A DNA stretch of 32,215 nt, taken from assembly GCA_900544375.1 (NCBI GenBank), contig UQUZ01000029.1:1-32215 (forward strand). The letters are read 5' to 3'. The notes beneath the pieces were generated by a model. The model was not told where the DNA came from, did no database searches, and worked only from the letters and a program-made list of their open reading frames with translations. Position numbers and translations under genes: made by a program. Of this stretch, positions 1-7,663 are shown piece by piece. The first letter of the stretch is position 1; each line of letters starts with the position of its first letter. Source of the DNA: an uncultured Oscillospiraceae bacterium. GTDB lineage: Bacteria; Bacillota; Clostridia; Oscillospirales; Acutalibacteraceae.

Positions 1-8
1 TTTTATCT

Positions 9-34
9 ACCCCTGGTTCAACCAGGGGTTTTGT
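9..34 (+). terminator. Rho-independent terminator of an upstream gene
   Basis: A stem with arms at 9-18 and 20-29 (acccctggtt against aaccaggggt; the innermost bases must form the loop) is followed by a short T-rich stretch (29-34). It probably ends a gene lying to the left of the window. Confidence 0.7.
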
Positions 35-55
35 TAAGCCTAAAGGCAGCAAAAA

Positions 56-89
56 CAAAATGGGCGCCGAAAAATCGGCGCCCATTTTG
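56..89. terminator. Perfect 15-bp bidirectional terminator hairpin
   Basis: The arms 56-70 and 75-89 are perfectly complementary (core GGGCGCC/GGCGCCC) around an AAAA loop. The A-run on the left arm and the T-run on the right arm let the hairpin work in both directions. It is a second terminator behind the one at 9-34 and isolates the DUF1858 gene. Confidence 0.8.
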
Positions 90-296
90 CAAAATGAGGG
101 AAAAAGGAGAGAAAAAATGAAAAAGTAGAAATATTAGAACCCTCTTTTGAGGGGATCGTAAGCGAAAAGCGCTTGTATTTAACTTGGTTTTAGTATACCT
201 GCAAAATGTTACGATTTTGTGTGCAAAAATAAAAGATTATGAGAAAAGCGGATGACAAAAGTATGACAAAGCCGAAAAACAGGAAAATAGAATGTA
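90..296. other. Non-coding spacer
   Basis: No convincing gene on either strand. It holds two small hairpins (ccctc/gaggg around 140-153 and aagcg/cgctt near 161-175) and two copies of ATGACAAA (about 252-259 and 263-270). No function is assigned. Confidence 0.4.
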
Positions 297-325
297 TTGC
301 ATTCGGCGCGCCAAGGGATTATAAT
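297..325 (+). promoter_or_regulatory. SigA-type promoter of the DUF1858 gene
   Basis: -35 TTGCAT at 297-302, a 17-nt spacer, and a consensus -10 TATAAT at 320-325. The predicted start near 332 leaves a short 5' UTR of about 27 nt ahead of the start codon at 359. Confidence 0.7.
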
Positions 326-358
326 AAGACAAGCACGTAAGTAAAGGAGGAATACCAA

Positions 359-565
359 ATGGCGCAGATTGATAAAAATATGACCGTTGGCGATATTTTG
401 GATCTGGATCGTGAAACGGCTGTTTATTTTTTGAATATGGGCATGCATTGCCTCGGATGCCCTGCCTCCCGCGGCGAAACCGTGGAGCAGGCCTGTATGG
501 TGCATGGCGTAGACGCCGACGCGCTGGTGAAGGAGATCAACGCGTATCTTGCCGGTAAGGAATAA
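359..565 (+). CDS. DUF1858 / hybrid-cluster-associated redox disulfide protein
   Basis: A 68-residue cytoplasmic protein with the DUF1858 pattern: an N-terminal region with MTVGDIL, a hydrophobic YFLNMGMHC segment and a CLGC redox motif (Cys31, Cys34) followed by PASRGETVEQAC and a short helical tail. Small proteins of this family are often encoded near hybrid cluster proteins or nitrosative-stress genes and are thought to do thiol-disulfide or metal chemistry; the exact role is unknown. Here it stands alone, with its own promoter (297-325) and terminator (616-645). The start is fixed by AAAGGAGG at 343-350, 8 nt before ATG. Family assignment is confident, function is not. Confidence 0.85.
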   Translation: MAQIDKNMTVGDILDLDRETAVYFLNMGMHCLGCPASRGETVEQACMVHGVDADALVKEINAYLAGKE

Positions 566-615
566 GTTCCAAACTGCCCGGTGCAAAAAAGATGGCCATA
601 GGCAGCAAGGCTTTG

Positions 616-645
616 AAACCGCCCGACGTTTGCCGGGCGGTTTTT
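616..645 (+). terminator. Rho-independent terminator after the DUF1858 gene
   Basis: Arms 616-625 and 634-643 (AAACCGCCCG against CGGGCGGTTT) with a loop of 8 nt, ending in a run of T. It lies between the DUF1858 gene and trmK. It also shows that the longer trmK frame starting at 592 is not the real start, because that frame would be read through this hairpin. Confidence 0.85.
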
Positions 646-708
646 CCTTGTATCAGGAGGCTCCTAGTTTTTGGATTTATACGGAAGACAATAAAAGGAG
701 GCGGCGAA

Positions 709-1440
709 ATGCATGTGTTTCCTCTGAACCGGCCCCTTTGCCCTCGGCTCCAAATGGTAGCGGATTTTGTGCGGGATGGCGCCGCCGTTGCCGATATCGG
801 CACGGATCACGCCTATCTGCCCGTGGCATTGGTTCTTTCCGGCAAATGCCCTCGCGCGGTTGTGTCCGATCTGCGTGAAATGCCGCTGGAAAATGCGCGT
901 CAGGCAATCCGGCGCTATCATTTAGAGGATCGGATCGTCGCCTGCCTGTCGGATGGGCTTGACGAAATTGCTCCGGATTGGGCGCAGGATATTATCATTG
1001 CCGGGATGGGCGGCGAATTGATTGCAGCCATCCTTGCGCGTGCGCCCTGGCTGCGAAATGAGGGGAAGCGGCTGATCCTCCAGCCGATGACGCACGCGGA
1101 GGATGTGCGCCGGTTTCTCTATAAAAATGGATTTTCAATTTTAAAGGAAAACGCCGTGCAGGATGGCTCCCATTTCTATATTGCCCTGTGCGCGCAATAT
1201 ACGGGGGCGCCCACAGCTTGTTCACCCGGCCTTCCGTATTTGGGCAGGCTGCCGGAGTGCCATAGCGAAGCAGCGCTTATCTATTTGAACAGGCAGCATC
1301 AGCGCCTGCTCACCCGCGTAGAGGCTTTGCGCAGGTCGCGCCGGTCGCAGCAAGAATGCGCCCGGCTGGAAGCGGCGGCCGCCGAGATAGGCGGGGCAAT
1401 GCGTAAAATGGCAGAACCAGTGATTGGATCAATGGAATAA
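709..1440 (+). CDS. trmK: tRNA (adenine(22)-N1)-methyltransferase TrmK
   Basis: A 243-residue Rossmann-fold methyltransferase of the TrmK (YqfN) family, which uses S-adenosylmethionine to methylate N1 of adenine 22 in some tRNAs. The SAM motif I VADIGTDHAYLP is at residues 28-38, followed by an acidic SDLRE strand, the family signature IIIAGMGGELI, and LQPMTH further on; the C-terminal third is a helical, Arg/Glu-rich extension as in the family. The start at 709 is chosen because AAAGGAGG lies at 695-702, 6 nt upstream, and family members begin this way; an upstream in-frame ATG at 592 crosses a terminator. The neighbour downstream is a Nif3-like gene, the same pairing as yqfN-yqfO in Bacillus. 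Confidence 0.93.
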   Translation: MHVFPLNRPLCPRLQMVADFVRDGAAVADIGTDHAYLPVALVLSGKCPRAVVSDLREMPLENARQAIRRYHLEDRIVACLSDGLDEIAPDWAQDIIIAGMGGELIAAILARAPWLRNEGKRLILQPMTHAEDVRRFLYKNGFSILKENAVQDGSHFYIALCAQYTGAPTACSPGLPYLGRLPECHSEAALIYLNRQHQRLLTRVEALRRSRRSQQECARLEAAAAEIGGAMRKMAEPVIGSME

Positions 1441-1463
1441 ACGCTCTGTAAGGGGCTTTGTCA

Positions 1464-2279
1464 ATGACCAGCGAAAGGAACGGGTTTGGCAGAATGCTTT
1501 GTGTAAAGGATTTTTATGATTATTTCAATACAATCGCGCCCTTTGACCGGCAGGAAAGCTGGGATAATAGCGGCCTACTGGTGGGAGATCCGAAGCAGCG
1601 GGTGGATACGGTCGCCGTTGCTCTCGATATGACGCCAGAGGCGGTTCAAATGGCGCGGGAGGCCGGCGCGCAGCTGTTTATTAGCCATCATCCAGTGATC
1701 TTTCATGCGCAAAAGCAATTTTTGGCGCAAGAGCCCGCTTATTTGCTTGCACAGGCAGGGATGAGCGCAGTTTGTGCGCATACCAGCCTGGATGTGGCGC
1801 AAGGCGGCGTAAATGATGTGTTAGCGGAGAAGCTGGGGTTATCCGCCGTGGAGGCGGTTCCCGCCCAAGAAGGAGCGCCCCTGCTGCGGATTGGCAGCGT
1901 AGAGCCCATGGATGCGCAGGCGCTTGCAGGCTCTGTCAGCCGCCGTTTGCACGCGGCGGTCCGGATGGCTGCGGCCAACAAAGGGAGGGAAATCACCCGT
2001 GTAGCAGTTTGCGGCGGCGCGGGCGCCGATTTGATGGCAGATGCACAGGCGGCAGGCGCGGATGCTTATGTGACCGGCGACGCAAGCCATCACGAATTTT
2101 TGGCGGCGCAGCAGAGAGGGCTTACGCTGCTTGCGGCGGGGCATTATGAAACAGAGAATCCTATAGTTGACGTGCTGGCGCGTAAGCTATCCGCCCGGTT
2201 CCCTGGCATCCGTGTGGTGCGCATCCGGCAGGAGAATCCGGTGACATGGATTCAATTTGATGGCAAGGAGTCATTGTAA
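1464..2279 (+). CDS. Nif3-like dinuclear metal-centre protein (GTP cyclohydrolase I type 2-like)
   Basis: A Nif3/YqfO-family protein of 271 residues that forms a metal-binding ring; its physiological role is still debated. Visible metal-ligand motifs are WDNSGLLVGD (33-42), SHHP (74-77) with the paired histidines, AHTSLD (105-110) and HYETE (227-231). It lacks the central insertion found in the longer 370-residue Firmicutes members, so it is the short form. Start choice: ATG at 1464 has AAGGGG at 1450-1454 nine bases upstream; ATG at 1494 (MLCVKDFYDYF) fits the usual family N-terminus better but has only a weak, distant purine run; a TTG at 1458 is too close to the ribosome site. The stop overlaps the next start by one base (TAATG), indicating translational coupling to rqcH. 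Confidence 0.9.
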   Translation: MTSERNGFGRMLCVKDFYDYFNTIAPFDRQESWDNSGLLVGDPKQRVDTVAVALDMTPEAVQMAREAGAQLFISHHPVIFHAQKQFLAQEPAYLLAQAGMSAVCAHTSLDVAQGGVNDVLAEKLGLSAVEAVPAQEGAPLLRIGSVEPMDAQALAGSVSRRLHAAVRMAAANKGREITRVAVCGGAGADLMADAQAAGADAYVTGDASHHEFLAAQQRGLTLLAAGHYETENPIVDVLARKLSARFPGIRVVRIRQENPVTWIQFDGKESL

Positions 2280-4072
2280 TGGCGCTTGATGGAATTTTTT
2301 TGCATTTTTTAAAACAGGAAATCGAGCGCGAGGCGCTCGGCGCCCGGGTGGAAAAGGTCAGCCAGCCTTCCCGGGAGGAGCTGGTGCTCTCGCTGCGCAG
2401 CCGGGCGGGCGCAGGCTCCCATACCGGGGCCTTGAAGCTGCTGCTCAGCGTGCGCTCCAATAGCCCGCGGCTGCATTTTACGAACTATGCGCCGGATAAC
2501 CCGCAGAAGCCGCCGATGCTCTGCATGCTCCTGCGAAAAACGCTCGTTGGCGCAGTGCTCACCGGCTTGCGTCAGGTGGGGCTGGACCGCGTGTTATTTC
2601 TCGATTTCGACGCGAGCAACGAGATTGGCGACCGGGTGCATCCGAGCCTGTGCATCGAGATCATGGCGCGCCACAGCAACATTATCCTGTTGAATGAAAA
2701 CGGTGTTGTGGTCGATGCGGTCAAACGGATTGACGCCACGAAATCTTCCGTCCGCGAGATTTTGCCTGGCACGCCTTATGAGTTGCCGCCCGCTCAAGAA
2801 AAGGGGAATTTCCTGGAGGAGCGAGCGGAGGATGCTTACAGGCGAATCCTGCTGGAGGGGGATGCGCGCCTTTCCACGGCGCTGTTGCATTCCCTACAGG
2901 GTGTTTCGCCCATCGTTTGCCGGGAGCTTGCGTTCCGCACGGCAGGGGAGGATCTTCCCGTTTCTTCTTTGGATTTGCAGCAGAAGCAGGCGCTGACGCA
3001 GGAGCTGGAGGCGCTATGCACACGGGTGCGGGAAGGCCGGGCGGAGCCGGAGATGGTGCTCGATCAGGAGAAAAAGCCTGTTGATTTTGCGTTTTTTTCC
3101 ATTCGTCAATATGGTGCGCTAATGCGGACTCGTGCGTATACGGCGCTCTCCCCGCTGCTCGATGATTTTTACACGGAGCGCGACCGTGCGGAACGCACTA
3201 AACAGCGGGCGCAGGATTTATTTCGCCTGGTTACGAGCACCATGGAGCGCATTACGCGCCGCCTCAACGCGCAGCGCGCTGAGCTTGCAGCCAGCGAGGA
3301 CCGGGAAGCGCTGCGCATTCGCGCGGAGCTGATCAATGCCTACCAATATGCGCTGGAAAAGGGCGCTCCGTTTTATGAAGTGGAAAATTATTATGATGGC
3401 AACCGCCTTTTGCGCATCCCGGCGGACCCTGCCCTGTCGCCCGCGCACAATGCGCAAAAGTATTATAAAGAATACCGCAAGGCGCAGACGGCTCAGAAGG
3501 TGCTTACCGGGCAGATTGCCGCCGGCGAACAGGAGCTGCAATATATGGAGAGCGTGTTTGACGCGCTGAGCCGCTCCCAATCGGAGCGGGAGCTGTTGGA
3601 GATTCGGGAGGAGCTTGCGTCAAGCGGTTATCTGAAAATCAGGCGGGGCGCAAACGGCGCAAAACAAAAAGCCCCCAAAGCGCTGCCGCCGATGGAATTT
3701 TGCACGGATGACGGCTTTACTGTGCTAGTCGGCCGCAATAATGTGCAGAACGATAAGCTCTCGTTAAAAACGGCAGCAAAAGAGAATTTATGGCTGCATA
3801 CCAAAAACATCCCTGGCTCGCATGTGATTCTGGTTACCGGCGGGCGGGAGCCGAGCGAGCAGGCGCTCCTTCAGGCCGCCCAGCTTGCCGCATGGTTCAG
3901 CCGGGCGCGGGAATCCTCCTCCGTGCCGGTGGATTATACGCCGGTGCGCATGCTGCGAAAGCCGCAGGGCGCGCGGCCCGGCAAAGTGATTTATGATACT
4001 TACCGGACGGTCAGCGTTCGTCCCTCCGGGGAGCTGGCGCAGCGTCTGCAAAAGGGAAAAGAACATTTGTAA
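2279..4072 (+). CDS. rqcH: RqcH (NFACT-family ribosome quality control protein)
   Basis: A 597-residue protein of the Rqc2/FpbA/NFACT family. In Bacillus, RqcH binds stalled 50S subunits and recruits tRNA-Ala to add C-terminal alanine tails to the trapped nascent chain. Order of domains: NFACT-N (about 1-250; NFTNY-like FTNYAPDNP, LDFDASNEIGDR, IEIMARHSNIIL, then the IDATKSSVREILPG signature), a helical coiled-coil region (about 285-440, rich in Arg/Glu/Ala), and the C-terminal NFACT-R domain (about 475-570) with NLWLHTKNIPGSHVIL. Full-length. Start ATG overlaps the Nif3 stop codon. Older databases call this family fibronectin-binding protein; the ribosomal role is better supported. Confidence 0.93.
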   Translation: MALDGIFLHFLKQEIEREALGARVEKVSQPSREELVLSLRSRAGAGSHTGALKLLLSVRSNSPRLHFTNYAPDNPQKPPMLCMLLRKTLVGAVLTGLRQVGLDRVLFLDFDASNEIGDRVHPSLCIEIMARHSNIILLNENGVVVDAVKRIDATKSSVREILPGTPYELPPAQEKGNFLEERAEDAYRRILLEGDARLSTALLHSLQGVSPIVCRELAFRTAGEDLPVSSLDLQQKQALTQELEALCTRVREGRAEPEMVLDQEKKPVDFAFFSIRQYGALMRTRAYTALSPLLDDFYTERDRAERTKQRAQDLFRLVTSTMERITRRLNAQRAELAASEDREALRIRAELINAYQYALEKGAPFYEVENYYDGNRLLRIPADPALSPAHNAQKYYKEYRKAQTAQKVLTGQIAAGEQELQYMESVFDALSRSQSERELLEIREELASSGYLKIRRGANGAKQKAPKALPPMEFCTDDGFTVLVGRNNVQNDKLSLKTAAKENLWLHTKNIPGSHVILVTGGREPSEQALLQAAQLAAWFSRARESSSVPVDYTPVRMLRKPQGARPGKVIYDTYRTVSVRPSGELAQRLQKGKEHL

Positions 4073-4089
4073 CGGATTGTAATTTTTTA

Positions 4090-4130
4090 GGCCCGTTTTA
4101 TGCGAATAAGGCATGAAACGGGCCTTTTTT
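4090..4130 (+). terminator. Rho-independent terminator after rqcH
   Basis: Arms 4090-4098 and 4116-4124 (GGCCCGTTT against AAACGGGCC), an inner ATGC/GCAT pairing, then TTTTTT. It closes the trmK - Nif3 - rqcH run. Confidence 0.9.
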
Positions 4131-4162
4131 GTAAAAAAAGAGCCCTTTAATTTGTCTATTAC

Positions 4163-4197
4163 TACAAATTTGTAACAAAAGGGTTACAATTTTGTAA
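4163..4197. promoter_or_regulatory. Two palindromic operator-like sites
   Basis: TACAAATTTGTA (4163-4174) is a perfect 12-bp palindrome. TTACAA-TT-TTGTAA (4184-4197) is a 6+2+6 palindrome with the same half-site. Their centres (4168.5 and 4190.5) are 22 bp apart, close to two helical turns, so two dimers would bind the same DNA face. The second site covers the -35 box of the next promoter, which is the layout of a repressor operator. The regulator is unknown. Confidence 0.55.
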
Positions 4198-4211
4198 TCG
4201 CGTGCTATAAT
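4184..4211 (+). promoter_or_regulatory. SigA-type promoter of the alpha/beta hydrolase gene
   Basis: -35 TTACAA at 4184-4189, 16-nt spacer, consensus -10 TATAAT at 4206-4211. The leader to the start codon at 4316 is about 98 nt; I see no riboswitch or clear hairpin in it. Confidence 0.65.
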
Positions 4212-4315
4212 AACAACAAAAGGTTCCAATGAGCATGTCACCGGATCTGCTCAACAAGTTGGATTGTGCCTATCTTATCACATGGATCAAACAGATTTTT
4301 TAGGAGGCATTCCGC

Positions 4316-5284
4316 ATGGATATTGTTACGAGGGAATATTCCTTTCCATCGGTTACCGGCCTTTCCGATATTTATGCGAAGAGCTGGGCTCCCTCGGAGG
4401 AGAGGGAGGTAACCGCTGTGATTCAGATTTTGCACGGCATGGCGGAACATATCGCACGATATGATGCGTTTGCATCCTATCTATGCGGGCAGGGTTTTGC
4501 TGTGTTTGCAAATGACCATGTAGGGCATGGTAAAAGCGCGAAAAGCGACGAGGAGCTGGGCTATTTTGGCGAGGAAAACGGCTGGAAGGCCTTTGCCCGG
4601 GATGCAAAGCAGGTAACAGATCTGGCGCGCAAGGCATACCCCGGGCGGCCCATCCTTATTTTTGGGCACAGCATGGGCTCCTTTGCCGCCCGCTATTATA
4701 CAGAGCTCTATGGCAATGAGATCAGCGGCGCCATTTATTGCGGCACAAGCGGCGAAAACCCAGCGGCCGGGATTGCGGTGGGCCTCGCTTCCTTTGTGGC
4801 GAAGCGCCGTGGCAGCCGTTACCGCAGCGAATTCATCAACCGCCTCGCCTTTGGCAGCTATAATAAAAAATGCGATTCGCCGCGCACGGCTTTCGACTGG
4901 CTGACAAAAGAGGAGGAGATCGTTGATCGCTATCTTCAAGATCCCTGGTGTGGTTTCTTATTTACCGCGGCGGGTTACCGCGATTTGTTCAGCCTGCTCA
5001 AGCATGTGTCTGCGCCGAAATGGTATCAAAAAGTGCCCTATCCGCTCCCGATCCTGCTCATCTCCGGTGAGATGGATCCGGTGGGCGATTATGGAAAGGG
5101 TGTGCGGCAGGTTTACCGGGATCTCAAAAAGACGGGGCATGGCGATGTGACGCTTAAGCTCTATCCTGGTGATCGGCATGAAATCCTCAACGAGACTGAT
5201 CGGAAGGCTGTGTTTGCCTTCATCGGTGAGTGGGCGCGCCGCGTTGTGGAAGGGGAGCCCGCAAACGCGTCGAAGGCCGATTAA
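4316..5284 (+). CDS. Alpha/beta hydrolase, monoacylglycerol-lipase-like (S33 family)
   Basis: A 322-residue cytoplasmic serine hydrolase of the Hydrolase_4 / serine aminopeptidase S33 group, whose characterised members include monoacylglycerol lipases and lysophospholipases. Motifs in order: oxyanion-type HGMAEH at 40-45, NDHVGHGKS at 66-74, nucleophile elbow GHSMG with Ser119, SGEMDP with candidate catalytic Asp254, and DRHE with His288. The triad looks intact, so the enzyme should be active; the substrate cannot be read from sequence. There is no signal peptide. The start has TAGGAGG at 4301-4307, 8 nt upstream. Its promoter carries two palindromes (4163-4197), so expression is probably controlled by a repressor, perhaps one sensing a lipid or small molecule (inference). 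Confidence 0.88.
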   Translation: MDIVTREYSFPSVTGLSDIYAKSWAPSEEREVTAVIQILHGMAEHIARYDAFASYLCGQGFAVFANDHVGHGKSAKSDEELGYFGEENGWKAFARDAKQVTDLARKAYPGRPILIFGHSMGSFAARYYTELYGNEISGAIYCGTSGENPAAGIAVGLASFVAKRRGSRYRSEFINRLAFGSYNKKCDSPRTAFDWLTKEEEIVDRYLQDPWCGFLFTAAGYRDLFSLLKHVSAPKWYQKVPYPLPILLISGEMDPVGDYGKGVRQVYRDLKKTGHGDVTLKLYPGDRHEILNETDRKAVFAFIGEWARRVVEGEPANASKAD

Positions 5285-5357
5285 TATGGGAAGAATGGGA
5301 TCGGCCATCCGTTAGGCCGTCCTGTAAAAAACGTTTCTCATTAGGGGAGTGTATCTT

Positions 5358-5849
5358 TTGAAAACATTATTGGTTTACTATTCCAATCAAAAAAATATTC
5401 GCTCGCTCTGTGAAGCTTCTGCACGGGAGGGGGAAGTGGACGTTTTGGAACTGCGCGAGCGCTATGATCGAGGCGTGCTTTCCGCCGCTACGGTTGGCTC
5501 CTATCTGGCCTCCAGGGGCCTGGGGTCGCAAATCGATCCGTTTGAAATCGATTTTGATGCGTATGATACGGTTATTTTGGCCACTCCTGTTTGGCATGGC
5601 AGCCCGGTGCCCGCAGTAAACGCCTTTTTGCATAAGGTGGACTTGCGCGGCAGGGCGATTTCAGGCCTGCTTTTATATGATGGGCGGCACGCTGCAAAAG
5701 CAATGGATACGCTGCGTGAACGCGTCCGCCTCGCCGGCGGCGCCTGCCGCGATGTTGTGTGTATTTCAGCCAAAGAACTGCGCGAGAAGAACTGTGACGT
5801 GTTTTCGTTTGCAAAAGCGGAAACACGTCTTGCCCCGGTTCTCTCTTAG
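5358..5849 (+). CDS. Small flavodoxin-like protein
   Basis: A 163-residue flavodoxin-fold protein. The N-terminus MKTLLVYYSNQKN has the strand and phosphate-binding loop position of flavodoxins, but the usual TGNT loop reads SNQKN, so FMN phosphate binding may differ. Mid-protein, VILATPVWHGSPVPAVNAFL matches the flavodoxin strand with the isoalloxazine-contacting WHG loop, and SGLLLYDG follows. Such proteins act as flavin electron carriers or protoporphyrinogen-oxidase-like flavoproteins; which one is unclear. The start is a TTG at 5358 with AGGGGAG at 5343-5349 eight bases upstream; a GTG at 5349 lies within the ribosome site. It follows the hydrolase by 73 nt and shares its terminator at 5873-5911. 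Confidence 0.75.
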   Translation: MKTLLVYYSNQKNIRSLCEASAREGEVDVLELRERYDRGVLSAATVGSYLASRGLGSQIDPFEIDFDAYDTVILATPVWHGSPVPAVNAFLHKVDLRGRAISGLLLYDGRHAAKAMDTLRERVRLAGGACRDVVCISAKELREKNCDVFSFAKAETRLAPVLS

Positions 5850-5872
5850 CCCCCCAGCGCGCAGTGGAAGTG

Positions 5873-5911
5873 AACCGCCGTTTTTCTTCGGAAAATACGG
5901 TGGTTTATTTT
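5873..5911 (+). terminator. Rho-independent terminator after the flavodoxin-like gene
   Basis: The arm aaccgccgtttttc (5873-5886) pairs, with one small bulge and one wobble, with gaaaatacggtggtt (5890-5904) around a TTCG-type loop, followed by a T-rich tail. The stable TTCG closing supports a real terminator. Confidence 0.75.
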
Positions 5912-6177
5912 TGCCGCAAACCGGCTTGGGCGTGATTGAGGGCTGGGGGAGTGTGGCATAATAACTTTACAAAACGCTGGCAAAATCAAAGATTTTGAGG
6001 GTTGTGAAGAACATTGAGCCATTGATTCGGGCTGATGGCCTGTGGCTACGCCGCTCATTTCGCAGAGGTTAGAGCTTCAAACAGAGTTTGAAGCATTGGA
6101 AAAATGCCTGTCGGCGCGAAACGCCAGCTGTTGTATATTTTTTCTTTGCGGGAGGTTGTGTTTTTACGCATTACAGT
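5912..6177. other. Non-coding spacer with several perfect hairpins
   Basis: No gene is supported on either strand. Three short perfect hairpins lie here: CAAAATC/GATTTTG (5981-5997), GCTTCAAAC/GTTTGAAGC around AGA (6074-6094), and GGCG/CGCC (6112-6124). They could be remnants of an interspersed element or a small RNA, but none has a T-tail and no promoter is clear. Confidence 0.35.
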
Positions 6178-6206
6178 TTGACTTTTTCCTGAAATTGGCG
6201 TAAAAT
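6178..6206 (+). promoter_or_regulatory. SigA-type promoter of the flavo-diiron gene
   Basis: -35 TTGACT at 6178-6183, exactly 17 nt, -10 TAAAAT at 6201-6206. The predicted transcription start (about 6213) falls at the edge of the DtxR-like box at 6215-6233. Confidence 0.75.
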
Positions 6207-6214
6207 GAGCCTTG

Positions 6215-6233
6215 TTAGGATAAGCTAACATAA
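6215..6233. promoter_or_regulatory. Candidate DtxR/IdeR-type iron box
   Basis: The 19-bp site matches the DtxR-family consensus TTAGGTTAGSCTAACCTAA (recalled from the literature) at 16 of 19 positions, differing at positions 6, 9 and 16. It is built around the inverted repeat TGTTAG-6nt-CTAACA (6213-6230) and sits just downstream of the -10 box, where bound repressor would block transcription start. This suggests iron-dependent repression of the non-haem iron enzyme that follows. Confidence 0.5.
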
Positions 6234-6270
6234 TGCACAGAGATCATGCTGAATTTGGAGGCTGAATCGT

Positions 6271-7479
6271 ATGGATTACACAAGGGAAATTTCACCTGGA
6301 ATTCACTGGGTGGGTGGCAACGACAGACGTCTAGCGTTGTTTGAAAATATGTTTCCACTGCCGCAGGGCGTAGCCTATAATTCCTACCTGATTTTAGATG
6401 ATAAAGTAGCTTTAATGGATACGGTAGATGCGGCAATCACCCGGCAGTTTTTTGAGAATATGGATCGTCTGCTGGCAGGGCGCGCGATTGATTATCTAGT
6501 GGTAAACCATATGGAGCCGGATCACTGCGCTAACATTGAGGAGCTTGCGCGCCGCTATCCGGAAATGAAAATTGTAGGCAATCAAAAAACATTTCAAATG
6601 ATCCGCCAGTTTTATGATTTTTCACTGGACGATCGCTGCATAGAGGTGCGCGAGGGCGACTCGCTACCGCTGGGCGCGCACACATTGCAGTTTTATTTTG
6701 CCCCTATGGTGCATTGGCCGGAAGTGATGTTGGCATTTGAGGAGAGCCAGGGCATCCTCTTTGCGGCGGATGCCTTTGGCTCATTCGGTGCGCATGATGG
6801 GGATATTTTCAGCGACGAAAAGGATTTTGAGCGGATCTACCTTTCGGAAGCGCGCCGGTATTATGCCAATATTGTGGGCAAATATGGACCGCAGGTGCAG
6901 GCCGCCCTGAAAAAGCTTGGCGGTGTTGATGTAAAAATGATTTGTCCGCTGCATGGCCCAGTTTGGCGCGAGGATCTCGGTTATATTCTGGATAAGTATG
7001 ATCGGTGGAGCAAATATATCCCGGAGGAGCCCGGTGTGGTGCTGGCCTATGCCTCTATGTATGGCAATACGGAAAATGCGGTGGATCTGCTTGCAGGCAA
7101 GCTGGCGCAGCGCGGGATTGCAAACCTGAGCGTTTTCGATGTTTCCAAAACGCATCCCTCCGAGATCATTGCAGAGATGTTCCGTTTGAGCCATATGGTG
7201 CTCGCTTCGCCCACCTATAACATGGGAATTTATTACGGAATGCACGGCCTTCTCCATGAGATGGCGGCGCTCAACCTGCAAAACCGTAAGGTGGCGATCA
7301 TCGGCAACGGCTCTTGGGCGCCTGCGGCGGCGAACCTGATGAAAAAGCAGGTGGAGGGCATGAAGAATATGGCGCTCGTCTGCGAGCCGCTGGAAATCCG
7401 CTCTGCGTTGAAAAAGGAGCAAATGCCCGATGTGGATGCAATGGTGGATGCGATTTGTGCCTCCATGGAAGCGGTATAA
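6271..7479 (+). CDS. fprA: Flavo-diiron protein (A-type flavoprotein, O2/NO reductase)
   Basis: A 402-residue cytoplasmic enzyme that reduces O2 to water or NO to N2O to protect anaerobes. The N-terminal metallo-beta-lactamase-like domain has the complete diiron ligand set: His80, Glu82, Asp84 and His85 in NHMEPDH, His148 (MVHWPE), Asp167 (FAADAFG) and His228 (CPLHGPVW). The C-terminal flavodoxin domain (from about 256) starts with LAYASMYGNTENA, the FMN phosphate loop at 262-267. No rubredoxin domain is fused, so an external donor is needed. Start at 6271 has TGGAG at 6256-6260. The gene is alone between its own promoter, with a candidate iron box, and a strong terminator. Confidence 0.95.
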   Translation: MDYTREISPGIHWVGGNDRRLALFENMFPLPQGVAYNSYLILDDKVALMDTVDAAITRQFFENMDRLLAGRAIDYLVVNHMEPDHCANIEELARRYPEMKIVGNQKTFQMIRQFYDFSLDDRCIEVREGDSLPLGAHTLQFYFAPMVHWPEVMLAFEESQGILFAADAFGSFGAHDGDIFSDEKDFERIYLSEARRYYANIVGKYGPQVQAALKKLGGVDVKMICPLHGPVWREDLGYILDKYDRWSKYIPEEPGVVLAYASMYGNTENAVDLLAGKLAQRGIANLSVFDVSKTHPSEIIAEMFRLSHMVLASPTYNMGIYYGMHGLLHEMAALNLQNRKVAIIGNGSWAPAAANLMKKQVEGMKNMALVCEPLEIRSALKKEQMPDVDAMVDAICASMEAV

Positions 7480-7497
7480 AAGCCTTTTTATTGTTCC

Positions 7498-7536
7498 CTC
7501 CCGGCAGAAATCTTCTGCCGGGAGTTTTGTGTTTTT
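7498..7536 (+). terminator. Strong Rho-independent terminator after fprA
   Basis: Perfect 12-bp arms at 7498-7509 and 7513-7524 (CTCCCGGCAGAA against TTCTGCCGGGAG) around an ATC loop, followed by TTTTGTGTTTTT. Confidence 0.92.
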
Positions 7537-7563
7537 CTTGAAAAGCACAGGCTTAGAAATGGA

Positions 7564-7592
7564 TGGACTTTTTTGTATGTATCCCGTATAAT
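7564..7592 (+). promoter_or_regulatory. SigA-type promoter of the small lipoprotein gene
   Basis: -35 TGGACT at 7564-7569, 17-nt spacer, consensus -10 TATAAT at 7587-7592. It leaves a leader of about 65 nt before the start codon at 7664. Confidence 0.6.
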
Positions 7593-7663
7593 AAATAAGA
7601 AAAAGCGGTGAACAGCCCTGCTTTTATTGGTCGGGGCTCCGCTGCTGGAAGGATGGATATGAA

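Noticed and set aside
592..708. Extended N-terminus of TrmK
   Set aside because: It would include a terminator hairpin and lacks a ribosome site; ATG 709 has AAAGGAGG and fits the family.
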